A stretch of 14,943 nt of DNA from Spirochaetales bacterium. GTDB lineage: Bacteria > Spirochaetota > Spirochaetia > Treponematales > UBA12059. The position numbers and the translations under genes are program-made. Shown here in pieces: positions 7,540-14,338 of this stretch; within the stretch, counting starts at the first letter, position 1; each line of letters begins with the position of its first letter. Below the pieces are notes generated by a model that worked only from the letters and a program-made list of their open reading frames with translations, did no database searches and was not told the origin of the DNA. Location: the NCBI GenBank assembly GCA_016938515.1, contig JAFGUM010000180.1, positions 1 to 14,943 of the forward strand, in the 5' to 3' direction.

Positions 7540-7949
7540 CCAGAGCCAGAGCAGCGGTGCTGTCCGCCCTCGAAGCGTCGGCTGAGCCCCTGTCAGCTTC
7601 GCGCGTCGTTGGCAAGCTGGAAGGTGTCTGCGACCAGGCTACCGTGTACCGGGCGCTCCACTACCTTGAAGAAGCGCGCCTGGCGGAATCCTTCGTGCTG
7701 TACTGCTCGCAGCACGGTGTGGAGCGCTACTACGCGTCGTCCAAGGCCGCGCACCGCCACTGGTTTCACTGCGAGTCGTGTCACCGTTTTGTAGACCTGG
7801 GGGCGTGCAGACTCGGCGGCCTGATAGCCGACGTCGAGAAGGAAATGGGATTGCGGGTGAGCCGCCACACGCTGTACCTGTCGGGAATTTGTGCCGACTG
7901 CGCGGCGCACGCCGACTGTTCGGCGCACGCCGTCAAAGCCGCGCCTTAA
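7536..7949 (+). CDS. zur: Fur-family metal-dependent repressor, probable zinc regulator Zur
   Basis: This 137-residue Fur-family regulator has a winged-helix DNA-binding half with the recognition-helix segment DQATVYRALHYLEE (33-46) and a C-terminal metal-binding dimerisation half. Two CxxC pairs, C79/C82 and C119/C122, form the usual structural zinc site; H73, H75, H78 and H111 are candidate sensor ligands. The N-terminus is short, starting almost directly at the first helix of the DNA-binding domain. The C-terminus ends in a repeated ADCAAH-ADCSAH motif that adds Cys128, His125 and His131. It is the last gene of the zinc operon, its ATG overlapping the znuB stop (ATGA), with GGAGG at 7522-7526. 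The operon and the palindrome at 4893-4913 argue for zinc-responsive autorepression; iron or peroxide sensing is less likely. Confidence 0.9.
   Translation: MTRARAAVLSALEASAEPLSASRVVGKLEGVCDQATVYRALHYLEEARLAESFVLYCSQHGVERYYASSKAAHRHWFHCESCHRFVDLGACRLGGLIADVEKEMGLRVSRHTLYLSGICADCAAHADCSAHAVKAAP
7893..7928 (+). repeat. in-frame 18-bp tandem duplication at the end of zur
   Basis: Units at 7893-7910 and 7911-7928 match at 16 of 18 positions, differing only at CG versus TT in the middle. They are in frame and encode ADCAAH then ADCSAH, so each copy supplies one Cys and one His. The first copy contains Cys122 of the structural zinc pair. The high identity suggests a recent slippage duplication that lengthened the metal-binding tail. 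Confidence 0.85.
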
Positions 7950-9172
7950 TCCTCCGGTGCATCCGCGCCTTGCGCCGAGGACTCCAGCCGCCACACGGCG
8001 CAAGCAAAGCCTTTTTTTTTGCGCGCGGCGATGCGCACGAAGCCACGGTACTGCCTGCGCTCGAATCGTTCCATGGCGGTAGACGGCATGGCGGCGACGA
8101 ACGAACCGCCGAGCTTCAGGATCCGCGCGGCGTTGCGCCACGACCCATCGATAGTGTCTACGCGGGGCACCAGATCCGGGTGCTCCACGACGAGGTCGTA
8201 GCTAGCGTCAGGTAGCATCGAGGGGAAGGCGCACGCATTCGTAGCCGCGACGCTGGCGCCGAGCGACAGGTTGCGTTCGCTGGCCGCGAGGGCGAGAGCA
8301 TCCCGGCCGCACAGATCCATCTCGGCGTTTTTGGCGCGGGCTCTGAGATGGCACGCGACTCGCCCTACGCCTGGGTTTATCACGGCAGCCCTTCTCGTCA
8401 GTGTCCCGGCCATGGCCCGTTCAAGCGCGTCAATCGTCAATTCGGTGTCGTACCCGGGCGTGTCAAACTCTGGCAGGCCCCAGTATCCGCGCAGCTTGTA
8501 CAGTAACTTTCCAGCCCGCAGGCTCTGCTCAGTACGCTCCAGTACCGACCACAGGGCTCCCTGGCCGGGCTCAACCTCCCTGGCGTCCCCGCGCCGGAAC
8601 AGCACAGCGCTGTGTCCCGCCCTCAGCTCGGTAGCCACAATAGTCGCTCCCGAAGCCTGTATCGAAGCCATACTCGCCGCGGCTATGGGCGCGACGACGA
8701 CAACAGCGCCGTAGCCCCGTTCTGAAACGATACCGGGCAGAACCCGCAAAAAACGGTCCAGCACCGGGGGGCCGGCCTTGGCTGGCACGTTGCACAGCAC
8801 CAGGTCAAAGCGCTCCGCCTCGATGCCGTCTATAAAAAGCGCGTGGTCTACCGACGATGGCTTTACCTTGTTTCGCCTGGCGTTGCGTTCGCTGAAGGCG
8901 CATGCGATGGCGTCCCGGTCGCGCATGCGCAGAGTAGCACCCGGGTAGCCCCTGGCGCAGGCTACGCCGAGCACGCCTACACCCGATCCCACATCGAGAA
9001 TGGAGCCGATAGCGGTTTCATCGACGTTCTGCGCCACGAGCTTGAGGAGGAGCCGCGAACCCGCGTCCACGTCGAACGAACTGAACAGCGCGTGGGACAG
9101 GTCAAAAGACATATCCTGCCCGCGAAATTTAAAAGGAACGGTCTTGTTGACGTACGAATCGAAGTCGGTCAT
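7946..9172 (-). CDS. two-domain class I SAM-dependent methyltransferase, RsmC/RlmG-like
   Basis: This 408-residue cytosolic protein contains two Rossmann-type methyltransferase halves. The first (about 1-195) has a clear SAM-binding motif ILDVGSGVGVLG (58-69) and NVPA (128-131) where rRNA/DNA amino-methyltransferases have NPPF/NPPY. The second (about 220-400) has a weaker NPGVGRV motif (266-272) and a DLVVEHPD strand. The layout recalls RsmC and RlmG, which methylate guanine in rRNA, but there the C-terminal half is the catalytic one. The substrate is therefore unsure; RNA methylation is the leading idea. No good ribosome site precedes the ATG. It lies 19 bp after the deaminase gene, and its stop overlaps the zur stop. 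A run of nine A residues near the 3' end encodes Lys385-Lys387. Confidence 0.85.
   Translation of the reverse strand: MTDFDSYVNKTVPFKFRGQDMSFDLSHALFSSFDVDAGSRLLLKLVAQNVDETAIGSILDVGSGVGVLGVACARGYPGATLRMRDRDAIACAFSERNARRNKVKPSSVDHALFIDGIEAERFDLVLCNVPAKAGPPVLDRFLRVLPGIVSERGYGAVVVVAPIAAASMASIQASGATIVATELRAGHSAVLFRRGDAREVEPGQGALWSVLERTEQSLRAGKLLYKLRGYWGLPEFDTPGYDTELTIDALERAMAGTLTRRAAVINPGVGRVACHLRARAKNAEMDLCGRDALALAASERNLSLGASVAATNACAFPSMLPDASYDLVVEHPDLVPRVDTIDGSWRNAARILKLGGSFVAAMPSTAMERFERRQYRGFVRIAARKKKGFACAVWRLESSAQGADAPED
7988..8020 (+). terminator. weak candidate terminator of the znu-zur operon (nine-T run)
   Basis: The zur stop abuts the converging gene, so any terminator must lie inside the methyltransferase gene. 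On the plus strand, about 40 to 70 bases past the zur stop, there is a small hairpin CGCC-ACAC-GGCG, then a spacer of about a dozen bases, then an uninterrupted run of nine T (8012-8020). The T run is ideal but the stem is weak and not adjacent, so this is only a possibility. Confidence 0.25.
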
Positions 9173-9174
9173 GG

Positions 9175-9186
9175 CCGGATCATAGC
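9175..9186 (-). promoter_or_regulatory. TATGAT box placed for a leaderless methyltransferase mRNA
   Basis: On the minus strand TATGAT ends six bases before the ATG at 9172, so transcription from it would begin at or next to the A of the start codon, giving a leaderless mRNA. No ribosome site is visible before this ATG, which fits. However no good -35 box lies 16-18 bp upstream, so the gene may instead be read from the deaminase promoter. Confidence 0.35.
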
Positions 9187-9191
9187 ACAGG

Positions 9192-9680
9192 CTAGTGATC
9201 CTGGGGATGCCAAAACCCTTCGTGCACCGCGGCTGCGCCAGGAACGTCTACCGGCCCGTCTACGCTAACCTGCCGCTGCCCTCGCGCAAACACCTCCCGG
9301 CACGGCAGATCGAGCGTGGGGTTTTCAGGATCGTCCCCGGTAAGGTGCTTGAGGGATGCCTCGGACAGCGCGTATACGACGCGACCTATACCAGACCAGT
9401 AGATGGCACCCGAGCACATCACGCAGGGCTCGGCGCTGGAATAGAGCGTGCAGGCCGACAGGGTCTTCCTGTCGTAGGCTTGTGACGCAGCACGAGCCAG
9501 ATTGGTTTCGGCGTGCCCGGTACAGTCACCGGCTACCGGCACCGTGTTTCCCGCGTCCATCAGCACCCTGCCATCGCCATCAGCCAGAATCGCGCCAAAA
9601 GGATGGTTGCCCTCGGCTCGCGAACGAGCCGCGCGACCTACCGCGGCACTCAGCATTGCCATATCCTGATCAGTGACCAT
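9192..9680 (-). CDS. CMP/dCMP-deaminase-fold nucleoside deaminase (guanine deaminase / TadA-like)
   Basis: This 162-residue zinc hydrolase removes an amino group from a base or nucleoside. The active site is complete: HAE at 56-58 (His56 ligand, Glu58 proton shuttle) and PCVMC at 85-89 (Cys86 and Cys89 ligands). NHPFGAILAD (25-34) and GAIYWSGIGRVVYA (91-104) resemble stand-alone nucleoside deaminases such as GuaD of Bacillus more than the tRNA enzyme TadA, but exact substrate (guanine, cytosine, adenosine or tRNA) cannot be read by eye. The ATG follows a GGGGAGG ribosome site four bases upstream. It starts 43 bp after the cyclase gene and ends 19 bp before the methyltransferase, so co-transcription of the three is plausible, although no functional link is evident. 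Confidence 0.9.
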   Translation of the reverse strand: MVTDQDMAMLSAAVGRAARSRAEGNHPFGAILADGDGRVLMDAGNTVPVAGDCTGHAETNLARAASQAYDRKTLSACTLYSSAEPCVMCSGAIYWSGIGRVVYALSEASLKHLTGDDPENPTLDLPCREVFARGQRQVSVDGPVDVPGAAAVHEGFWHPQDH

Positions 9681-9723
9681 ACACCTCCCCCTCGTAGTAC
9701 AACCCGGAGCCGGGCATTGCTGG

Positions 9724-11289
9724 TCAACCCGCCCGCACCATGTTGCGACCGGCGTTCTTGGCTTCGTATAGCGCCCGGTCAGCTCGCCTGATTATATCGT
9801 ACGGCTCACCGACTCCGGCTGGAGCGCACACGTATCCCAGGGAGGCGGTCAGACGGAGGCTGACGCCATCGCAGAGAAACTCATACGCTTCTACGGCGGC
9901 GCGTATGCGCTCGCAGAAGCTGGCGGCTTCTTCATCCTTGCGCGCGTTGAGTATGATGGCAAACTCCTCGCCGCCGTAGCGACCCAGGATGTCTCCTTCG
10001 CGCAGGGCTCCTGTCAGAACGCTGGCCATGAGCCTGAGCGCGTCGTCTCCAGCCTGGTGTCCGTACGTATCGTTGACGCGCTTGAAGTGGTCTATGTCGA
10101 ACATGACGAAGCAGAGCGGGTCTCCCGTCCTGCGCTTCAGCCTCAGCTCCCGAGCCAGCAGCTCTTCTATGAGGCCGTGGTTGTACAAACCGGTAAGACT
10201 GTCCCTGGAAGCCGAATCCCTGAGGCTGGCCTCGCGATCCCGCACCGCCCCGGACATGTCGTTGAACGCGGCTATCAGGTCATCGAGTTCGGTTCCCGTG
10301 CTTAACTCGATGGTGCCACGGTACGCGTCGTTGCGCATGTCGTTGACAGCCGCGACGAGCGACGCTATAGGCCTGATCATGGTGGCGGACAGGACGTATG
10401 AAACGATCAGGACGACGAATCCGGAAACAACCAGCATGATGGCCACAAAATTGAGCAGATCCCTGATGGGTTTGAGAGCCTTCCTGTTGTCCAGCTCAAC
10501 GAGCAGGGCCAGGTCGAGCTGGCGCAGGTAGCCCCAGGCACCCGTTACGGTAGATCCGTCGGCGTCTGTATACAAATCGATGCCAGCTGTTCCGGTGCGT
10601 ATCATCTCCAGCGCCTTGCCTGAAAGCCGCTGCGACTGTTCCGCCGCCGCGTCGTCAGCCGATGGCGCGATGATGATTTGCCCATCGCGGGCGACCATAC
10701 GCGCTGAGCCGAGTTCGGCCAGGTTGAGCGACTCTACGATGGCAACCAGATTGCCGAGGCTTACTATACCGGCCAGCGCGTAGGGCTGTCCGGCTATGGT
10801 AAGCGGCTGCGAGATGGCAAAGATGCGGGTACCGCTCTGACGCCCCTGAAACAAGCCACTTACGAATGGAACCCCCGCGAGCGCGAAGCGCACGTAGTCC
10901 CGGTCGCTCAGATCAATCAGGCTGCGCACATTTTCTACCTTGCTGACCACAACCCGGCCGTTGGCGTCAACGATCATGAAGTCAGAATATATGCTGCCGG
11001 ATCGCGTCAACTCCGCGAAGCGTCGCCACGCGTTTTCTATCACCCAGGAGCTGTTATCGAGCATCTCCATATCCCGGGCCAGGTTGTGAACATCGATGAC
11101 GCGCTCTTCAAGCCAGCGCTCCAGCGACCCGAGCACCGTATCGCGATACGAGGCGACTATCTGCAGCTCGCGCTGCTGAATAGTGTACTGGGTGCGGGCC
11201 ACGATTCCCAAAGACAGCGTACCGGCTAATGCTACCGCCAGGATGAACAGCGCCAAAAACTGCCTGCGAAACAGCCTTGACTCAAACAC
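9724..11289 (-). CDS. membrane diguanylate cyclase with periplasmic Cache-type sensor, HAMP and GGDEF
   Basis: This 521-residue inner-membrane signalling enzyme has a first helix at about 10-31, a periplasmic sensor of about 245 residues that looks like a double Cache domain (including SDFMIVDANGRVVVS and the following SDRDYVR), a second helix at about 281-304, HAMP at about 302-355, and GGDEF at about 358-521. The active site is GGEEF (439-443), and the substrate/metal segment FDIDHFKRVNDTYGH is intact. An inhibitory-site RxxD (R430-D433) sits exactly five residues before GGEEF, so it should make c-di-GMP and be inhibited by it. A small-molecule ligand such as an amino or carboxylic acid is typical of Cache sensors, but none is identified. 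The start is GTG with a weak ribosome site; it is the first start after an in-frame stop. Confidence 0.93.
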   Translation of the reverse strand: MFESRLFRRQFLALFILAVALAGTLSLGIVARTQYTIQQRELQIVASYRDTVLGSLERWLEERVIDVHNLARDMEMLDNSSWVIENAWRRFAELTRSGSIYSDFMIVDANGRVVVSKVENVRSLIDLSDRDYVRFALAGVPFVSGLFQGRQSGTRIFAISQPLTIAGQPYALAGIVSLGNLVAIVESLNLAELGSARMVARDGQIIIAPSADDAAAEQSQRLSGKALEMIRTGTAGIDLYTDADGSTVTGAWGYLRQLDLALLVELDNRKALKPIRDLLNFVAIMLVVSGFVVLIVSYVLSATMIRPIASLVAAVNDMRNDAYRGTIELSTGTELDDLIAAFNDMSGAVRDREASLRDSASRDSLTGLYNHGLIEELLARELRLKRRTGDPLCFVMFDIDHFKRVNDTYGHQAGDDALRLMASVLTGALREGDILGRYGGEEFAIILNARKDEEAASFCERIRAAVEAYEFLCDGVSLRLTASLGYVCAPAGVGEPYDIIRRADRALYEAKNAGRNMVRAG

Positions 11290-11311
11290 GGCTTGCCCCG
11301 ACGCTGAACCT

Positions 11312-11388
11312 CACCATGATTGGTGCTCCCGGCACCTCACTGCACATACGCATGGCTCAATAGTAAACCGTGAAAGACACGGGGGCAA
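11312..11388 (-). promoter_or_regulatory. predicted promoter and leader of the diguanylate cyclase gene
   Basis: On the minus strand TTGCCC (11383-11388) and TACTAT (11360-11365) are 17 bp apart, predicting a start near 11353 and a leader of about 63 bases. An inverted repeat, CCGTG (11368-11372) with CACGG (11378-11382), fills most of the spacer and could be an operator. In the leader, CACCA (11312-11316) and TGGTG (11321-11325) can form a five-base hairpin about 22 bases before the GTG start. Confidence 0.55.
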
Positions 11389-11425
11389 GTCCACGTTTGT
11401 TTCCTCCTGTTCGCTTCGTTTTTAT

Positions 11426-11454
11426 TTGACAGATCCACAGTATTATGATATCAA
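11426..11454 (+). promoter_or_regulatory. predicted promoter of the abgT operon
   Basis: A perfect TTGACA (11426-11431) is followed after 17 bp by TATCAA (11449-11454). Transcription should start near 11461, about 50 bases before the GTG start. The region from 11405 to 11485 is notably AT-rich for this window, as expected for a promoter. An alternative TATGAT at 11444-11449 lacks a properly spaced -35 box. Confidence 0.62.
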
Positions 11455-11462
11455 CCAATTAC

Positions 11463-11483
11463 GGCCATGTCAATAATATGTCC
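11463..11483. promoter_or_regulatory. imperfect palindrome in the abgT leader, possible operator
   Basis: GGCCAT (11463-11468) and ATGTCC (11478-11483) are inverted copies with one mismatch, separated by nine AT-rich bases. The site lies just after the predicted transcription start, where a repressor could act. E. coli abg genes are controlled by the LysR-type AbgR, but no regulator gene is in this window and I cannot match the site to a known operator. Confidence 0.25.
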
Positions 11484-11509
11484 GTAAACCACCAAACGGG
11501 AGGCTCACC

Positions 11510-13039
11510 GTGTCAGACGCGAAGAGCGCAAAGAAATCTCCAGTCGTAGCATTCCTCAACTGGGTTGAGCGGGTGGGCAACAAACTGCCCCACCCATTCA
11601 TGATGTTCCTGTACCTGGCCGTCGGTGTCATAATACTGTCGGCTATACTCGCCGCACTGGGCGTGGCGGTGAAGCACCCGTCAACGGACAAGGTCGTCGC
11701 CATCAAGAGCCTCGTCAGCAAAGACGGCATCCTGTACATGTTCAAGGACATCATCAAGAACTTTACGGGCTTTGCTCCGTTGGGTCTCGTGCTGACGATG
11801 ATGCTCGGTATCGGTCTAGCCGAGCAGGTTGGACTCATGAACGCGGTAATGAAGCGCTTCATCATGGGAGCTCCCAAGCAGCTGCTCGTCTGGATGATCT
11901 TCTTCATCGGCGTCTGCGGCAATATAGCTTCCGACGCGTCGGTTATCATCATACCGCCTCTGGCCGGCGCCATCTTCTACGCGGCCAAGCGCAACCCGCT
12001 CGTCGGTATCGCCATCGGATACTCGGCCGCCCTGGCAGGGTTTACCGCCAACATCCTCATCGTCGGAACCGACGCTCTGCTCGCCGGCATATCGCAGGAA
12101 GCCGCCAGGATCATCGACCCCGCGGCGACGGTATCGCCAGCGGTCAACTACTTCTTCATGATAGTATCAACCTTCATAATGACCGCGATCGGCGTCTGGA
12201 CGACGACCTTCGTCGAAAAGAAGGCGGGACCGTTCAAACCCAAGGCAGGGTTCGCAATCCAGGAACTGTCGATGGAAGTGAGCGACGCTGAAAAGAAGGG
12301 GCTCCGCGCCGCCGGTATCGCCACGCTCGTCTACTTTGCCATCGTCATCGCTGCGCTGTGGTCCAAGACCTCAATATTCCGCAACGCCGACGGCGGCCTC
12401 GTGCCGTCGCCGTTCCTCAGCAGCATCATCACCTTCATATTCCTGTGGTTCATCATCGTCGGCCTGGCCTACGGACGCACCGTAGGAGCCATCAAAAACG
12501 GTGGCGACGTCGCCAAGCACATGACCGCAGCCATGAAGGACATGGCCGGCTACATCGTGCTGGTATTCGTGATAGCCCAGTTCATCAGCTACTTCAACTG
12601 GACCAACATGGGTCTCGTGCTCGCAGTCACGCTCGGCAACATCCTCAAGGCGTGGAACTTCACCGGTATACCGCTCGTCATAGCCGTCATCCTGTTTACC
12701 ACGTTCGTAAACCTCTTCATTGGTTCGGGTTCGGCCAAGTGGGCACTCCTCGCGCCGGTCTTCGTGCCGATGTTCATGATGCTCGACTATTCACCCGCAT
12801 TCGCTCAGACCGTGTACCGCATAGGCGACTCGATGACCAACAACATCACCCCGCTGATGCCGTACTTCCCGGTTCTTCTCGGCTTCATCCGCCGCTACGA
12901 CGAAGACGCGGGCATAGGCACGGTCATGTCGATGACACTGCCGTTCAGCATCACCTTTGGTATAGGATGGATAATCCAGATCATCGTATGGATGCTGCTG
13001 GACCTGCCACTCGGCCCAGGCGCTACCATATTCATGTAA
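11510..13039 (+). CDS. abgT: AbgT-family transporter (p-aminobenzoyl-glutamate-type)
   Basis: This 509-residue integral membrane protein belongs to the AbgT family, whose E. coli member takes up p-aminobenzoyl-glutamate, a folate breakdown product; some relatives export sulfonamides. Family signatures are clear: NKLPHPFMMF in the N-terminal region (24-33), the hairpin motif SDASVIIIPPLAG (from Ser141), GSGSAKWALLAPVFVPM (from Gly405) and GDSMTNNITPLMPYFP (Asp440 onward). About nine to eleven hydrophobic segments are visible. The GTG start is supported by GGGAGG (11498-11503) six bases upstream; no better ATG is in frame. Two amidohydrolase genes follow on the same strand, the second an AbgA-like subunit, so uptake followed by cytosolic hydrolysis of an N-acyl amino acid is likely. 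Substrate identity is inferred from family and neighbours. Confidence 0.93.
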   Translation: MSDAKSAKKSPVVAFLNWVERVGNKLPHPFMMFLYLAVGVIILSAILAALGVAVKHPSTDKVVAIKSLVSKDGILYMFKDIIKNFTGFAPLGLVLTMMLGIGLAEQVGLMNAVMKRFIMGAPKQLLVWMIFFIGVCGNIASDASVIIIPPLAGAIFYAAKRNPLVGIAIGYSAALAGFTANILIVGTDALLAGISQEAARIIDPAATVSPAVNYFFMIVSTFIMTAIGVWTTTFVEKKAGPFKPKAGFAIQELSMEVSDAEKKGLRAAGIATLVYFAIVIAALWSKTSIFRNADGGLVPSPFLSSIITFIFLWFIIVGLAYGRTVGAIKNGGDVAKHMTAAMKDMAGYIVLVFVIAQFISYFNWTNMGLVLAVTLGNILKAWNFTGIPLVIAVILFTTFVNLFIGSGSAKWALLAPVFVPMFMMLDYSPAFAQTVYRIGDSMTNNITPLMPYFPVLLGFIRRYDEDAGIGTVMSMTLPFSITFGIGWIIQIIVWMLLDLPLGPGATIFM

Positions 13040-13045
13040 GAAACT

Positions 13046-13069
13046 GAGGGGGAGCACGCGCTCCCCCTC
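13046..13069 (+). terminator. perfect 10-bp hairpin after abgT, no T tract
   Basis: GAGGGGGAGC (13046-13055) pairs perfectly with GCTCCCCCTC (13060-13069) around loop ACGC. It begins seven bases after the abgT stop. The next bases are GC-rich, not T-rich, so it is not a standard intrinsic terminator. It may be a partial terminator, a 3'-end mRNA stabiliser that lowers expression of the downstream hydrolases relative to the transporter, or a dispersed intergenic element. Confidence 0.6.
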
Positions 13070-13083
13070 GCGGCGGCGCGTGC

Positions 13084-13110
13084 CAGCTGCCTGGATCAGA
13101 TCCACAGCTG
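13084..13110. repeat. nested inverted repeat between abgT and the hydrolase
   Basis: CAGCTG occurs at 13084-13089 and 13105-13110, enclosing TGGATC (13092-13097) and GATCCA (13099-13104) around a single A, with an unpaired CC at 13090-13091. The whole is an imperfect palindrome of 27 bp. Its central one-base loop fits a dimeric protein binding site better than an RNA hairpin. It is placed 30 bases before the hydrolase ATG. Confidence 0.45.
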
Positions 13111-13140
13111 ATCATCATCGCATTCATTCGAGGAGTCATC

Positions 13141-14337
13141 ATGATCGACAACGCAACCATAGATTCGCGGGTGCGCGACGCTCTGCCGTGGATAATAGAA
13201 AACCGCAGGGACATCCACCGACACCCCGAAAAGAGCGGACAGGAAACCCGTACATCGGCCCTCGTCGAGAAACACCTGCGGGAACTGGGCGTGGAGGTGC
13301 GCACCGGCTACTACAACACCGGGCTTGCCGGCATCATACGGGGTGCCCATCCGGGGCGGACGGTTGGCCTGCGCTTCGATATGGACGCACTGGAAATGCA
13401 GGAGCTGACGACGCACGAGTTCAAGTCGACCGTGCCTGGCATGATGCACGCGTGCGGACACGACGGTCATACCGCGATGGGTCTGGGCGTGGCCCGCGTG
13501 CTGTCGGGCATGCGCGATGAGCTCCACGGCACCGTCAAGCTCGTATTCCAGCCCGCCGAGGAAGACGCGCAGAGCGGCGGCGGCGCACAGTACATGATAC
13601 GCGACGGCGTCCTCAAGGATCCCGACGTCGATCTGATGCTGGGTATGCACCTGTGGCCGGACCTCGATCTGGGTACCGTCGGCACCAAACCTGGCTCGAT
13701 GATGGCCGGGTCCGACCCCTTTATCATTACCATCAAGGGAAAAGGCGGGCACGCGTCGATGCCGCATTCCGCGATAGACCCAATTCTGGCGGGAAGCCAC
13801 GTCGTCACGGCGCTGCAGAGCATCGTATCGCGCAACATCGACCCCTTCGAGCAAGCCGTCGTCACCGTCGGCGTGTTCCAGGGAGGAACACGGTACAATG
13901 TCATTCCCGAGACGGCTACGATCCAGGGAACCGTACGTACTTTCAACGAGGAGATCAGGCTCAAGATCAGGGACAGGGTCATCGATGTCGCGACCAAAAC
14001 CGCCGCCGCCCTGGGCGCGGAGGCTGTCGTCGACTACCGCCTCACCTACCCGCCGCTGATCAACGACGCGGGTGTCTACGAGGCTGTGAAGAAGTCGATA
14101 CAAAGCGTTCTCGGCGACGAGCATTACGCCGAAGTCGCCCGGCCGGCCCCCGGTGGCGAGGATTTCGCGTATTTCGCCAACGCCGTGCCGTCGACGTACG
14201 TGTGGCTCGGATACCGCAAGCCCGGAGAGACGCCGGTGCAGCCGCACAATCCCCACTACGACTTCGACGAGCAAGCCCTCGGCGTCGGCGTCAGGGTCTT
14301 CGTCCGCTGTGCGCTCGATCTGGCGCAGGGGGTATGA
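13141..14337 (+). CDS. M20D-family metal-dependent amidohydrolase (N-acyl-amino-acid hydrolase type)
   Basis: This 398-residue cytosolic enzyme belongs to peptidase family M20D, which includes hippurate, indole-3-acetyl-amino-acid and N-acetyl-diaminopimelate hydrolases and cleaves an amide to release an amino acid. Metal-site motifs are intact: HACGHDGHT (103-111, with Cys105 and His107), PAEE (138-141), GMHLWP (His170), the dimerisation-domain GGHASMPH (202-209), GGEDFAYF and, near the C-terminus, HNPHYDFDE. Cys in the first motif is typical of M20D. AGGAG at 13131-13135, five bases before the ATG, sets the start. It lies between abgT and an AbgA-like gene, occupying the place of a partner enzyme, but it resembles HipO-type proteins and not E. 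coli AbgB, so it may hydrolyse a different N-acyl amino acid. The stop is one base before the next gene. Confidence 0.94.
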   Translation: MIDNATIDSRVRDALPWIIENRRDIHRHPEKSGQETRTSALVEKHLRELGVEVRTGYYNTGLAGIIRGAHPGRTVGLRFDMDALEMQELTTHEFKSTVPGMMHACGHDGHTAMGLGVARVLSGMRDELHGTVKLVFQPAEEDAQSGGGAQYMIRDGVLKDPDVDLMLGMHLWPDLDLGTVGTKPGSMMAGSDPFIITIKGKGGHASMPHSAIDPILAGSHVVTALQSIVSRNIDPFEQAVVTVGVFQGGTRYNVIPETATIQGTVRTFNEEIRLKIRDRVIDVATKTAAALGAEAVVDYRLTYPPLINDAGVYEAVKKSIQSVLGDEHYAEVARPAPGGEDFAYFANAVPSTYVWLGYRKPGETPVQPHNPHYDFDEQALGVGVRVFVRCALDLAQGV

Positions 14338-14338
14338 C

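Larger units (their letters stand above)
11290..11509. other. 220-bp divergent intergenic region between the cyclase gene and abgT
   Basis: This gap holds two back-to-back promoters, the cyclase promoter (11360-11388, minus) and the abgT promoter (11426-11454, plus), with their -35 boxes facing each other about 37 bp apart. It also holds the small inverted repeats listed separately and the abgT ribosome site. I see no small open frame with a good ribosome site in it. Confidence 0.6.

Noticed and set aside
8010..8024. T9 run as evidence of a sequencing error or frameshifted gene
   Set aside because: The methyltransferase frame continues sensibly on both sides (AARKKKGFACAVWRLE), so the length here gives an intact frame.
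9686..9712. CCCGG/CCGGG inverted repeat between the cyclase and deaminase genes as a terminator
   Set aside because: The stem is only four or five bases with a tiny loop and no T tract, so termination is not supported.
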